Source: Sipunculus nudus
Taxonomy: Eukaryota; Annelida; Sipuncula; Golfingiida; Sipunculidae
Assembly (NCBI GenBank): GCA_026874595.1
Contig: CM049306.1
Span: 57,418,019 to 57,482,018 of the forward strand
Length of the DNA: 64,000 nucleotides
Direction of reading: 5' to 3'
Positions 1 to 12,786 of the stretch are shown here, in pieces. The stretch's first letter is position 1, and every line of letters starts with the position of its first letter. Under the pieces are notes generated by a model. The model was not told the DNA's origin. It did no database searches and saw only the letters and a list, made by a program, of their open reading frames with translations. A program made the translations under genes and the position numbers.

Positions 1-1820
1 AATGATTTAATATGAATGTATAACATTTAAGTGCATGAAATGAATTAGTAATAATTACTTTGGTATTTCTGTTGATTGCCATAAAAAAGTGTAGATAAAA
101 ATTTCAAGTTCAAAAGTTTTCTATACTCATATATATTGTCTTCCTGGTCCCCAAAAGTCAGGTTTCTTTGTCAAATAAAAAGAGTCTCATAGTTTGAATG
201 ATTGATTAGATTTATAAAGGTCAGACAGGCACTTCATATCAGGAGCCTTACAAAAAGTAGTAATCCTTGCGGCCACACAGCTGTGAACAAGGTGTTCTAC
301 AGTGTCTGTACACATTTTACTCTGAATAATACAGTGTAATGTTTCAATCTGAGGTTTCCATGACTGGTTTTGTAAACCTGATGTCGCATATTACAGATAT
401 TTACTAATGATAAAAACTAGTTGATGTTGTTGAGTGATGTGTGAGTATGAGATTTAGTCAAATGTCCCAGCAACAGATTTGACTTCTTTGTTTTTCCTGG
501 CCCTGTGCATATATAAGCTGAAATCACTTTCAATCCAAGGAAAATTGTCTGTCAGCCACGGTGAAAAATTGTGGGGGACAGTAAAAAAGTTAATAACTCA
601 TGTTCTTGTGGACAACCTGCATATGATTGCCATGAACACCGACCTAGTATGTAGCTCAGATCAATTACTGTTAATTCATCCAGTCAGTGGAAAGTATATA
701 CATGCTTGATGTAATGCACATTTGAGCTATCTGGGTGCAGTATCTAGTACAAGGGACTATGTGTGGCCTTTTAGTCCGTCTGCCATAAGGAAGGAGGACT
801 TCTAAAATGGTACAAGCCTGTCTCTCCATCCCTCTGTCTTTCCTGCTCCATCACTGATGCCACACTTTCCTAGTTAAACATATGGTGGTTGACTACATGT
901 ATTTGAGCCTCTAGTCTAGCCCCTAGTTTTGGGGACAAGGGCTGTGTGTTAGCTAATAAAATATTCATGTATAATATATATGAAATAAAGTTGAAGATGG
1001 GCAGAGGCAGACAAGTAAGTTGTAAAGGGCATCCATCCTCATGACTTGTGATTTGAAAGCATTTTCTGGCCCCTGTATAATAACATATATCATTAATCAT
1101 ATGCTTACCTTAATTCTCATTCAATAGAAAGTGCCTCATACAAATTATGGTCCTTCCTTATAAAAATGTTAATAAAACATAATGAGAATGGTCTATGAAT
1201 CAATTGTACAACTGTGATTTATGGGATGTTTATAATCAAAATTTAACGTACAAAGTGATACTAGTACTTACTACATTGTGAAAGATTTATGCGTGCGATT
1301 CCGGATTCTTACAGTGAGTGATCTTTGCACACAGATTAAGATTGCGCAGAGTGCTGTGGCAGTGGTTAATAGTTAGTTTTCAGTCCATACGTACAGCATC
1401 AATAATTCCAGCCAGTTGAGTAGCTGCTCATGATTTATCTGTAGAGAATAAATCTATGATGTTTGATGTAGTGTTTATAGATGCAAACAATAAGAGCTCA
1501 CCCCTAGATGTAAAGATCCCTGTATTCATGTCACACCTGTATAAAAACAAACACAGCTGGTGTAACAGACCAGAATATCCCCCCTTGATTGTATACCTTG
1601 GTATAATCTGGCCCAGACCAAACTATACCCAGGCATAAACTTGGCAGGGGGTATAAACTAGCCTGTTACACCGACTCTCAGGAGGGGTTACTAAGATATT
1701 GATACTGCTTTTATCTTCACATTCATGTTTTTTTTTAGATGCTTGTCATTTACACAGAACAGATTGATCTCTATGTTCAAATATTTTTGTGTATATATCT
1801 CTCTCTCTATCTATATAGTA
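1..1820. other. intron or upstream sequence, no feature seen
   Basis: AT-rich sequence upstream of exon A. I see no exon with consensus splice sites that would encode the missing N-terminal segment, and no clear repeat except a short CT-rich run near 1798-1808. Confidence 0.6.
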
Positions 1821-1930
1821 TACCGTGAAATGTGTAATAAGAAAACCTGTGGGACTGACCAAAAGTAGTCTTAATTCACAAGTACTAGTCAGGTCAGTTA
1901 TTACCAATGTGACTGCTTTCGGCTCATTTA
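1821..1930 (+). mobile_element. short TIR-type MITE fragment, same family as 34376
   Basis: It starts TACCGTGAAA and contains the 17-mer AGTAGTCTTAATTCACA, which recurs exactly in the better preserved copy at 34376-34482. Its right end is unclear. Confidence 0.5.
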
Positions 1931-2127
1931 ATTAAGGGTGGTTTTGATAGGTAGTACTTATTTGGACAGGTTCCAATGTCAGGTGTCTAGGTGTTTTAAT
2001 ATATAAACAGCATTGCATAAATTGACCCATAATTCAGGTCTGTATGGATGTGACAAGTATGGATGTGACATACACTTAGGTTTAAAACAGGTTTGTGATA
2101 AAAACCAAATGGACTGTCTTATTATGT

Positions 2128-2160
2128 CTCCCTTACCATAAGGGGGGGGGGGGGCGCATA
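2128..2160 (+). repeat. fragment with TGTCTCCC hairpin and a G tract
   Basis: TGTCTCCCTTACCATAAGGG runs into 13 consecutive G (2142-2154) and CGCATATTG. It resembles the hairpin that opens the element at 45013. It is probably a truncated 5' end. Confidence 0.35.
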
Positions 2161-2455
2161 TTGTTCCATGACAACTTCAGCTCTTTGTTTGGCAAATTCT
2201 ACATAATTTCTGCTATTTAATTTTTGACATTCCTGGTATGCTGGTACCAGGGTCTTTATATGTACACTGATACTACACAATAATCTAAAAGCAGGTCTCT
2301 GCTTACAGTGGAAATATACTACATTGATAATGGTTTGTAAATTTTATCAACACATAAGATTATTGAATATATTGGATATAACCTCTCTTGTGGAGACAAA
2401 TAAATACAGTCAGTCCCAAAAAATGTTGAAATAAATATGCTGACTGTCAAAGTGA

Positions 2456-2832
2456 TACTGTGGTTGGCTTTATTTTCGCGAGGCTGAAATTTCGCGATTT
2501 CTTCATTTTGACCGTTTCGCGAGGGTTTCATTTTCACGATTACACAAGAACATGTAAAATATAAGTAAAGCAGGATTTTACAATAGCTACCTCATTGCTG
2601 GTCTAGTCATTAAATTTGTATCATAATCGATATGTATCACAGTCTGTGTGTTCGGCTAATGCATGGGCGAATTACGAAACCAGGCACATGTTAGGATGCT
2701 GATCAGGTTGTTTTCAGAGGTCATCTTAGTTGATGGGGCATCTCATTCCCGAGGGTTTCATATTCGCGATTATTTCACATTCACGAATATCGCGAAATTA
2801 AAACCCTCCCGGATAAAAAGGCAACCACAGTA
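2456..2832. mobile_element. mariner-type MITE, TA target duplication, CGCGA-rich
   Basis: The ends are inverted: CTGTGGTTGGCTTT on the left and, read in reverse complement, CTGTGGTTGCCTTT on the right. TA flanks both ends. The interior repeats TTCGCGA and CGCGAAA motifs, which are rare elsewhere in the window. It has no coding capacity. Confidence 0.75.
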
Positions 2833-3045
2833 TGTTGTGGACTCAATCCCTTATTGCGCAGAGGTCATCTTTTGAAAATATAATGTACTGATAACACATC
2901 TGTATACATTGAGGCCATAGGTGAGATGTTTCATATGATGTGATAGCCTGTAATGGCTTTTTTATGTTATCATTAAATAACAAAAATTGTTTGTGTTAGA
3001 TGTTGCAAAATGAAGTTTGCTGAAGATATTTTATTATCTTTGCAG

Positions 3046-3136
3046 GAAATAAAGTTCAAGACTTTGACCACTAAAGGCAGAAGTCGTATCCATGGGCGTT
3101 CAATCTCAGCCTCGTCCACTGACAGCTACAGTTCAA
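3046..3136 (+). CDS. AHCYL: AHCYL/IRBIT exon A, serine-rich regulatory segment
   Basis: This internal coding exon belongs to the S-adenosylhomocysteine-hydrolase-like (AHCYL/IRBIT) gene. The acceptor is TTTGCAG and the donor is A|GTAAGC. It has 91 nt, 30 codons plus one base, and starts in phase 0. The peptide begins EIKFKTLTTKGRS and ends RSISASSTDSYSS. It matches the vertebrate AHCYL1/AHCYL2 segment around RSISQSSTDSYSS. In vertebrate IRBIT, Ser68, 71, 74 and 77 of this segment are phosphorylated, and this is needed to bind the IP3 receptor. The equivalents here, exon residues 21, 24, 27 and 30, are all serines, with Arg at -3 of the first. The upstream exon carrying the IQFAD-type segment and the start codon is not in the window. 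Joined to exon D, the split codon is ACA (Thr). Confidence 0.93.
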
Positions 3137-3797
3137 GTAAGCACTGACAGATTTTAACAGTTTCCCATCTGGAGCACCACCAAGGCATATGTCATGAACT
3201 AATCCATATCTATTTGTAGGCGTATGAAACACCACTCTAAAATGATGCCTGGGACTCCTTCATTTGGGCCCTATTCCTGATATCAGAGATGCATGTAACA
3301 GGTTTATTTTCAGTTTTAAACATTTCTAGAATGACTACCATAAATATTCTAAATTTCTTTTTCATTTGCATGAGAATACCTTCATGAATATGTGTCAAAT
3401 TGTAATCTTGTGCATGCCAGGGGCACATGGTGTGTCCTTTTGATGCTACACATGGATCTAGTGCTTAGTCCATATTATTAAACCTCCTTGGGTTTAATAA
3501 AGACCATTGCTTGGTGTAAAACCTTATCATAGCTTGCTTTGATTTATTTGTACACCATGAAAATCTGTTAGACATCTGGTAGCAAGCTACACAATGTCCC
3601 ACATATCCTTTGTACCACCAGCATATGTTAATCTGAGTATTAAAAACTCACCTGCAGTTCTTTTTCATTGATATTACTGTCTCTAGAAGAAGATCATGTA
3701 ACACATAAGCTGTGGATTAAAAAAAAATTGTAGGCTTACACTTAGGTTAAATTTGCTGAAATTTGTATTTAAAAGCAATTTTGGTGGGTTTTAAAAT
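3137..3797. other. intron sequence, nothing recognised
   Basis: AT-rich intron following exon A. I see no repeat or exon signature. Confidence 0.6.
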
Positions 3798-4964
3798 TCA
3801 TTTGTGTATTTCTTTCCGCCCAAACAAAGTTTTGCAGATACTGTGTTTTTGACCGGGTTCCGCCGCCTTGTTCTTTTCCGGAATAGCACGCTGAGACCAC
3901 TGGACAGATTTTTTCGAAACTTTACACGAATATCGGGACACATGTGAACTGGTGCCAAAATATTTTGCGTTGACCTCTGACCTTTCCTGCTTTCAGTGCG
4001 TCCATCTGTGCGTCTGTTTTGACACATTAACCCACATATCTCGATAACTGTTTGATAGATCAGGAAAAAATTTTTTGCACAAATGCAGCCCTTGGATAGC
4101 TTTATAACATACATAAAAATGGTGGCGCCACCTGCAACCATTTTTGCACAGCGTCCATCTGCTCATCTGCCTTGGGATAAAATCACTTATATCTCTGCAT
4201 TGGTTGGACTTATCCACCTGAAATTTTGCATGTGTATACATCCTTGACAGCTTTATTGATTTTAGGACAGGTGGTGCCACCTACATTCAGGTTTACACTG
4301 CAGACATCCAAGCTCATATCTCGGGAACCGTTTGACTGATTGGGCCAAAATTTCGCACAGGTCTAGATCTCACATAGCTCTTTATCATAGGCAAAACTGT
4401 TGGCGCTACCTGCAACTATTTTTGCACAGTGTCCGTCTGTTTGTCTGCAATGGGGAAAAATCACTCATACTTTGGCAGTGGTTTGACTTATCTGCCTCAA
4501 ATTTTGCAGGTTTTTACATCTTGGATAGCTTTCTGGATTTTGTGGCAGTTGGCTCCACCTACATTTATGTTTATGTGCAGACACCTAGGCTTATTTTTAG
4601 GGAACTGTTTGACCAATTGGGCCAAAATTTTGCATGTGTATAGATCTCACATAGTTCTTTATCATACGCAAAACTGGTGGCGCCGCCTGCAACCATTTTT
4701 GCACAGTGTCCGTCTGTTTTTCTGCTGTGGGATAAAATTACTCATATCTTGACTTTTTGCATATGTATACAACTTTTACAGCTTTCTGGATTTTGTGGTA
4801 GGTGACACAACCTACATACACATTTCAGCTGCAGACATCCATGCTAATATGCAACACACCTCACTCTATTTCCCCTTGCCACTCAATCCATGCCTAACTT
4901 CACCCATCCCATTCTGATTTCGGCAGATACACTTAGTCGCTTGTCGAGACTACCCGTATTCTAG
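3798..4964 (+). mobile_element. Helitron/Helentron-like non-autonomous element, copy 1
   Basis: The 5' hairpin is diverged (CCGCCCAAAC pairing with GTTTTGCAGATAC). It is followed by a CCGCCGC tract and about three degenerate 280-bp monomers carrying phrases such as AACCGTTTGACTGATT and GGTGGCGCCACCTGCAACC. The 3' end is TACCCGTATTCTAG followed by TT, with a TAGTCG hairpin just upstream. The left boundary is approximate. Open frames on both strands come from the monomers. Confidence 0.7.
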
Positions 4965-5306
4965 TTTTACATGGTGTTATACAAATTTGAGAAGAATGCA
5001 AAGAAATATTTAAAAATCAAAAAAATATTTAAAAAATTCAGTATCCATATCTGGAAAGATGAGTGTAGTGATGAGTGGAAGTGCTCTACAAGGTGAAAGT
5101 CCATCAATAATGAGTTATCATACCTGGAGCCATACAGGTTACTTTGGAGTCGAAACATAAATGAAAGCAGATAATCTAGTCTTGAAAACTATGCTTTTTA
5201 AAAGTTGTTTGCTATTTTCATATATTCATGGAAACTGGTCACTCATAAAAATTTTAAGCCACAGAAAAAAACAGACTCCACATTGTGCCATAGTTATCAT
5301 CTAATG

Positions 5307-5735
5307 GGGCTGTCTCACTAAGGCGACTGTTCAGGTGACTACTGGTGAGCAGGCTGTTGCCACATGGTTGTAAGGGTGTCACCTATATGGTTGGAAGTCT
5401 CCTGAAGGCACCCAAAGACTTCTGGCCTCTTTCCTGTTGCCACTGGATTTTCATAATGTTTCAGATTCCCAGGAGACAGCTTGTAGCAGGTGGATGTAGC
5501 ATGAATTCAGATCTCGAAAAGTTGTCACCAGCGTGGTCGTAAGTTGTTGTAGGTGTGGTCGTAGGTTGTTGTAGTGATTGTCCTTTGTCACATTGATTGT
5601 GTCGCTGGCAGCTTGACGTCAGATAAGCATCAAGTTGTTGTAGTTTGTCGTACCCTGTCGTAGCAGGAATCCTGTCACCGGTTTTTAAGTGACCTCCTAC
5701 AACCATGAAGATCTCCAGCAGTTGCCTTTAAAGTC
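5307..5735. mobile_element. element with long imperfect inverted repeats
   Basis: CATGGTTGTAAGGGTGTCACC near 5364 matches the reverse complement of sequence at 5687-5707 (AGTGACCTCCTACAACCATG). The outer arms AAGGCGACTG and, inverted, CAGTTGCCTT also pair. The interior is rich in GTTGT and GTCGTA. The exact ends and target duplication are not resolved. Confidence 0.45.
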
Positions 5736-7766
5736 GGCCACGTGTATACGCTCCTGAGGCAGCGGAAATCTTGCGCTTCTAAAGAAGCAACTGATTTTCA
5801 TGCTGCCAGCTTTGACCGTTTATGATATATTTAGACACCAGATGGCGGTTCGTTGTAAGCTGAAAAAAAACGTGTGTATGATGTGACAAGCAGCCAACCA
5901 GATGCTAATAAACAAATGAACATGATTGGCTCCGTGTATTCCTCGCTTGGCTGTGTCTTCCACCACAAGGTCTCATCTGATTGGACAAAAATTACAGTGC
6001 TCCCCTCTGGTGTAGCAATTCAGGATACGAGGTCTTAACAAACAGCGCTTATAGGTAGTAAGCCTATAGTTAAAGCGCTGTGTAAAGAGCGTAAAGTGGC
6101 ACAGCCCAAAAAGTGTTACAAACATGGTTGGATACAGGATCTAATAAGGGGAGGGGGGGCTGGGGGGGGGGGGGGGGGGTTCAGTACCCAAGCACAGGAA
6201 ATCAAGTGTGCCAGGAGTGCTGGTAGACCTTATACATAAAGAAAACAACACCAGAGACTTAATCAGGCACAGCTTTTCAGACTAAATCGGGCACTGCCTT
6301 TCAGTATTAATCATATATTATTGTATATTCCAGCTTTTATTTAAAAAAAAGAAGGGGTGTGCCCCCTGAGGCCCCCTCTAAACCTGCCCCTGACAAGATA
6401 CATTGTATTTTCTATATAATTCCCTCAATTAATGCAGTTTCCAGCTGATAGAGATACCCATCCTCGGAAAGAAAGAAAAATTCTAGTTTCTCTCACCCAG
6501 CTTTCTAAGAACACTTACTGTAGACTCAGAAATTTTCATTAGAGTGGAAATGTTGTTTTAGATAGATTGTTTACTTAGATTTGAAATAAATTTGTTTCCT
6601 TTAATATGCTTAAAGCTAGGTTCTTTGTCATTTTGTTATAAATTAGGTTCATTCATTACATTTACCCAGCCACTTACAAAAATTGTACCAAGGGAATAGT
6701 GAAACAATTAAGCTTGTTTCTTGCTTGAATGAGCTGGGTGCTTGTTTATAATAAAATTGAACATAAAGCATAAAATATTTACCGATGATCAATTTAGTAT
6801 TCATGTAATGGAAGCATAGAGTGTTTTTTTCCAGGCCACTGCTTGATAACTTTTCTCATTTCTGAGATATTTACAGAGATGGCAGAAATAGTACATTTCA
6901 TGCTCCCTAGATGGCAGCACCAGTGTGATCCCAATGTGAACTAACTGTCATTGATAATGCCCCATGGCAGGTGCTCTGTGGACCCTTTATAGGTTGGGAT
7001 GTAGATACTTAGAGCTCAGGGGATGATACATTGGTTTTAAGTGGACTTTGTAGATGTGATAGGTGAAAGTAATGAGAGGTGAGCCAGGATCTGGTGAGTG
7101 GTGTGGTCTGTCTTTACTGCCACCAGCATGCCTCAAGCTAGACGGCCAGTCCTCAGAGCTGATGATGGTATGTTTACCTGACATGTTACCTGTATAAAGT
7201 GTGACATGCTGGGGCCTTGAAACCCACAGAGTCATGCTCAGGTGTAGATCATAAAAAATGCTTCATGTTAACAATGTTGTATATATAAAAGTGTGAAGTG
7301 GAACTAATTAATGATACGTAAGTGTTAATTAGGATTGCTACTTTGAAATACACTTTGTTATCATGTACAGGTGAGGTGAAGGTAATCCAGTTTAGTACTA
7401 AATATAGCACTATGATGTGATTATGAAATGTCAGGCCTGAACTTTGTGACAATTACTTGTCTGTGACAGGCTCTGTTAACATATATAAAACAAAATGACC
7501 AGGCTATAGCTATCATACTGTAATCATGTTTAGTATATTCTGGTATCACTGTATGTATACACCTGATAGCCACAACAACTATTCCATAGGGCAGAATCCT
7601 ATCCCTTAACATCATCTCCCCATGCAGTGTTATTACCTGATTCATTATTGACTTATTAAAGTGTTTTAATACATCACATTCAGACAACAAATTAAAAAAA
7701 AAAAAAAAACAGCCTGACCACTTAAATATTCCAGTTTGCATGAGAGCTACATCTGGTTAGAACTTG
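5736..7766. other. intron with one hairpin and a G tract
   Basis: It holds a hairpin at 6042-6081 and G-rich runs at 6150-6179. Otherwise I see no gene, TIR element or tandem repeat. Confidence 0.5.
6042..6081. repeat. 40-nt two-step hairpin
   Basis: ACAGCGCTT pairs with AAGCGCTGT (9 bp), and inside it ATAGG pairs with CCTAT (5 bp), with a 5-nt bulge and a 7-nt loop. No function is assigned. Confidence 0.5.
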
Positions 7767-7946
7767 TACAGTGAACCCCGCCTTGCAACCACCCTGCAAT
7801 TTAGACCACCCCAACAATTACAACCACTTTTCTTGGTCCAGAATATACGATTCACGTAACTTACAGTTTCACAAATATGACCACTGCCAAATTACCACCA
7901 TTTTGGTCAGTCCCCAAGGTGGTCATAATTGTGGGGTTCCACTGTA
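7767..7946. mobile_element. Tc1/mariner- or pogo-like MITE (about 176 bp)
   Basis: TA|CAGTGAACCCC opens the element and GGGGTTCCACTG|TA closes it, giving matching inverted ends with TA duplications. The interior also shows inverted similarity (ACCACC against GGTGGT). It is non-coding. Confidence 0.75.
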
Positions 7947-8041
7947 TATTTTTTCCAGCCCTGTCGAAATAAAACCTAAAATCCAGAATGTTTAGTTATA
8001 AAATATCTGTTTTATTATTATACAGTTACATTCATCCACAT

Positions 8042-8043
8042 TC

Positions 8044-8077
<34 letters not shown>

Positions 8078-8105
8078 GCCCCCCCCCCAATGTCCCCCCC
8101 CCCCA
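8042..8105. repeat. TA microsatellite followed by C tracts
   Basis: (TA)n runs from about 8044 to 8077 and is followed by two runs of C at about 8079-8088 and 8094-8104. Confidence 0.9.
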
Positions 8106-8161
8106 ACTTTTAAGAACACACTGTAGCCTATGGAAACCTTTACTGCCCCCTCAGACTTTAC

Positions 8162-9817
8162 TACCGTAATGTCTACATCAGTTCGTATCCTTCATTAGTT
8201 CGCACACTATAAAATTCCTGAATCATATTTTTCAATATTACATATATGAATTCGTACACCAACATACTGACTGTGCCGATATTAGCTATTGCCGGTGACC
8301 ACCGGCAGTCTGTATAAACAGTAATTGTAGCTATGATTAAAACGGCTTTGCATGCGGAGATGAATCAAAGGTCTACGCTGTTCACCTGATAATAACACGT
8401 CTTTAGTGCGTGGCAGTAACATGATAATTTATCGGAACAATTTTATCAGATTTGCGACTTCATGTATGTAAACAGGAAAAACTGTCGCTTAACTGATACC
8501 GATGGGCCATCTTTGCTTCAGACTTGTTACAGCATGAATGTTATTTGAACAATAGAACTCAAGATAAAAATGTGTTTTTAATCGATAATATTTTGTTTAC
8601 TCAATAATAGAATAAGAAGGATTTGTAAGTGGGACATAAATCACATTAGCTGATGATCATATACTAGTAATCCACTTGGGACAAACCTCGCACAGACCAC
8701 TGATCACAAGCATGACCTGGTGCTACAAGACATCAAAGGTTAAATGGAGATCGTTAAGAGTGCTTTGAACTGCAGCTACAAAGGATATACTGCTGTCTTC
8801 TAGAGTTTTTATTTGATAAATCCCGGTAATGTCCGTGAAATAATTTATTTTTTTCCCGCTGTATAAATCTTATAATTATATCTCCCAAATAAAAACTTCC
8901 GTGTAATTCGTTGGTTGGTGTGGCCATTTAGTTAGAGGCGCAAGAACAGGTATAGTGTGAATTATGTGCCCCTGGTTCAAACCTATCAGTTTTTTCCCCC
9001 ATTTATTTTATTCCTCCGTCCCAGTTTAAAAATATGATAAACATATATTTTTTTTCATTTATTTCTTTCCACTGAAATTACCAAACAGGTAAAATAAACA
9101 TTTTATTTATTGAAATATATAAATAAATCTAGTGAGATTACATATTCACGGCTGTAATAAGTTCACTTGCCGCCAGGTGGCACCCTGAATAAATTTCATA
9201 AATGCCCTAAGAAAATCACCATTACCATTTTTTTAGAGCGTATTCTGCAATCCATACAAATAATGTTCGTAAATGAATTAAATGTTGCCATGAAGTAATA
9301 CAAAACAATAGCCCATTTTCTTACCGCTAATGATGTTACGCACCGCTGTACGCCGTGAGAGACCCCTGGCTAATGATGTTTTCCTTTCATGTCCAAACTG
9401 TGAAACACTTCGTTGCTTGTTTGTTTACCAATAATTTATTTGATGTGTAATATTAAGGTGATCAGTGACTCCTGTCAATTTTGTTTGCACCACAGCCGTG
9501 ATCAAATAAATGTGGTAACATACTAATGAGGTACAAATTTAACAGTTGGGGGTAATAAATTACTGAAGTTCTATTGCCGGTAGCTGGATTTTTGACGATC
9601 TTTATGATCTTTTGTGCCGGTCTGTTGGGCAAGTGTTAAATAATAATTAACATGAGAGTTGCCGTACATCCTCTATTATCGCCCATCACCGGTTCTCAGG
9701 CGTCAAATGATCTTCTCTCCTGCAATATTCTAATTTTTCATATTTTACATATAATAATTCACACACTGAGAAAAATAATTATTTTTTCCTGTACGAATTC
9801 AAGTAGACATTACGGTA
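8162..9817. mobile_element. 1.65-kb non-autonomous TIR element, TA target duplication
   Basis: TACCGTAATGTCTAC at 8162-8176 is exactly inverted at 9803-9817, and the match continues inward to TTCGTA (about 23 of 26). If TA is the duplication, the TIR begins CCGTAATG. No transposase frame of useful length lies inside. A tRNA-like stretch at 8927-8985 (B-box GGTTCAAACC) may be an embedded SINE head. Confidence 0.7.
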
Positions 9818-11598
9818 ATTGATTAAATAAGGCAACCACCCTACAGATGCTTCATGTCATTGCCTTTTACATATTTACAACTGGGCTAATGAGTGAATAA
9901 CATAACATGTATATCTGACACAGCATATGTGAGGACCTACATGTGTTTCTCCATATGTTCCAAGAAATACAAGATGTCACAAGTAATCAAAGAGCAATTT
10001 TGTTTTATAACCCTGTGTATGGTGAATTGATGTTGGAATGTTGATCAGGACAGTACAAATAAAGTGAGCCCATATACCTGTTAGATCCATAAAATTTATG
10101 CAGGCCAGGTTGAATTCCCCCATGTTGGAACTTAATTGGTAAATAGGGGACATTTTATACTCAAATAATAACAACATTTAATCATAAAAATTAATATTAT
10201 GGTATGTGCAAAATATACAAGAGCATTGTTGCTCTTCAACAAAATGTGTTTTCCACATGACCAACAGATCATTATTAGGGCATAATTCCTAATTGTAAGT
10301 CAAATTAAAATTAAATTGATCAGGCAAACACGCACTCCAAGACATCTAGTTTAAATTGATCAGACAATGGCCATGCAGAAACCGCTAGGGATGATTTTAT
10401 CTCGATATAAGACAAAAGGAGTACTTTGGTCCAAGTCATTTTTTCTAAGTACTCAAATAAGAAATCAGGACTTGTGTCCACATGTATTCTGAGATATTAT
10501 TAGTTATTCATGTAGCTGTTAGGTATGTCTGTTAATGTTTTAGATATTTAAGATAATTCTCATGCATGTATTAATTGTACATGTAACTATATGCAAGGTG
10601 TTCTTTACAATGATGTATAATGGTCTCACATTAATTACCAGATTAATTGTAAAACCATTACACCATCTTTTATACAAATACCAAATGGGAAGTAACAGAA
10701 AAAGATCGTTACTTTCTGATTTTGTAATATTTTCAATTTAAAAGTGTAGTCCATACTTGAGTCCTTTGTGAAACCCACTGGAACAAATAGTTAACTGCAT
10801 ACAGTATTTGGTTTAGGAATACAGTATTTGACATGCTTGTAGTATCAAATTGGCTTTAGCTATTACACCAGAAACATGATAAGTATATCAATTACCTAGG
10901 GTTGTTTGATTAGTGTTTTGATAATTTGTAAATTCCTGGAGTGTTCATTGTGGTGTGCCAGTGCACAGTTGCTTGAATCCCTGTTTATGGCTGTGATTTT
11001 TATAAAGAAATCAGTTAAAAAAAAAAACAAGAAATGGAAGAAACTGTCACAAAAGGGCAGAAATTCAACATAGGTTGTCTCTTCAACGTGGATTTCTTTT
11101 GGACCTTATTGGTTTCTTGTCATTTTCCCTAAAATAAGGATTCAAACAACTAGCTCTAGATATTGCAGTAAGAAGAGAGAAATGTACCTGTGTCATTATG
11201 ATTGGTGTCTATTGGCAGTAAATTCCTGTTGACTTCACTGTGGTATGTCACTGTCAGTGTAGTTAATTCTTCCCTTTATCATGATGTACTCCTTTTGAAG
11301 CTTTAGTTCAGGTGTTAAGGAGGTTATTCAATTGTTTCATACTGTATTTTAAAGATGTCAATTCATTTACCTGGCATATCAAGTATACATAGAATATAGC
11401 CTTCCATGTAAATGTAATAGTACCTGACCAAGATTTTGTTCTGAAGCCATTTCCTTATACCTGTACTCAGTTGAGTAGAAATGAACTTGCTCCAGGAATG
11501 ATCAGGGACACAAAAGAAGACAAAAACATAGAGTCTAGACTGCTGTCAAAATTCAAGACAATGACCAACAATGAAAAGATCTAATTTATTTGTGTACA
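9818..11598. other. intron, nothing recognised
   Basis: AT-rich sequence with scattered homopolymer runs. No exon, TIR or tandem array seen. Confidence 0.6.
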
Positions 11599-11766
11599 GA
11601 GAATGTTGGATATCAGATCATTTGTAAGATTGTTTCAGTATACTGAGAATGTTGGATATCAGATCATTTGTAAGATTGTTTCAGTATACTGAGAATGTTG
11701 GATATCAGATCATTTGTAAGATTGTTTCAGTATACTGAGAATGTTGGTATCAGATCATTTGTTTCA
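11599..11766 (+). repeat. 46-bp tandem repeat, about 3.6 copies
   Basis: Units starting GAGAATGTTGGATATCAGAT begin at 11599, 11645, 11691 and 11737. The first three are virtually identical and the fourth is shortened. The near-identity indicates a recent expansion. Confidence 0.95.
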
Positions 11767-12592
11767 GAGACTATTTCATTTGATCATTCTTGAAATCAGT
11801 GTGAAAACATTACTCCTCTATACACCAACTTATCTGACATGCATAATTTTGAATCTATCTGAAATCTGTGCTTACCTGAGTGACTCTTAAAGTTTAAAGT
11901 TGATATTTATGAAAATTAAATCTATATGTTCAACTGATATTCCTTAATAAAACCAAGTAACCATACCATAGTTATGATTAAATATGACTTATAATGCCCT
12001 CTCTTCATTATAGAAATGATTAACATTTCTCCTTTTGCAGCCATGACTTTAGATAGATTTTAGAGATGTAGATATTAATTTTCTCAGGCTACTTATTTAT
12101 CAGGCAGCTAGGTCAGATTGAAATAAAACAACCTGCTAAGTTGAAAAATGAAAATACATTGCATAGTTTTCTTGAAAAAAAAAAGTATTTTGACATATAA
12201 AATTTATGATATAAAAGGATACTTGAATGTTTAAGCATCAGGACTGCTGAATGCATGTGATTTCCCCTTCAGTAACCTTGACCATAGGTGTGGAGGTTGG
12301 AGACATACTAGTATTAATTTTCTCCTTGTTAATTAGTGTGGGATAAAATAAACTGAAGCCAAGTGTGAAGTCAGACAAAGAAATGGCAAGGTAGGTAAGC
12401 AATTAGAGGGAAAATTGTTGTACTAATCTGTGTCAAAACACAATTACCTTTCAGATGGTGTCTTCTTGAGACTTCAAACGTGTTGTAAGAGAAGTCTTCT
12501 GACTTCAGTCATATTGTAAGACAAATCTGGCCATGCCATCTGGATCAGTGGGACAATCAGAGATACATGGTCAGGGTTCACCACCGGACTAC
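11767..12592. other. intron upstream of exon B, nothing recognised
   Basis: AT-rich sequence. No exon or repeat seen. Confidence 0.55.
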
Positions 12593-12786
12593 TATATATA
12601 TCTAACCCTTATACAGAAGTGATAGGGATGTGTCATTAGTTCAGTTGATTGTATCTGAGTCAAGAGTGTAAACTATCCACAAATAGCAGGCTAGTGCCCT
12701 AAGAGTGAGGTATTCCTGGGTCAGACATGTAACGCGAGGACACTTAAGTGAGACCATTACTTTGATATACCTGGCGACAATTAAAC
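12593..12786 (+). promoter_or_regulatory. possible promoter and 5' leader for exon B
   Basis: A TATATATA run at 12593-12600 and a TCAGTT initiator-like motif at 12641 lie within 200 bp upstream of ATG 12787. The spacing between them (about 50 bp) is longer than usual. The support is weak and rests mainly on exon B itself. Confidence 0.2.

Noticed and set aside
3791-4752. Overlapping open frames of 95-116 codons on both strands
   Set aside because: They lie in the 280-bp Helitron-like monomers. The period is not a multiple of three, the frames do not persist from unit to unit, and similar frames recur at 41-42 and 62-63 kb.
8927-8985. A functional tRNA gene
   Set aside because: The B-box is good and a D-arm can be drawn, but the T-stem and acceptor stem do not pair. 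It is at most a tRNA-like SINE head.
11599-11766. CRISPR-like array (46-bp repeats)
   Set aside because: The repeats are directly abutting with no unique spacers, and the DNA is clearly eukaryotic.
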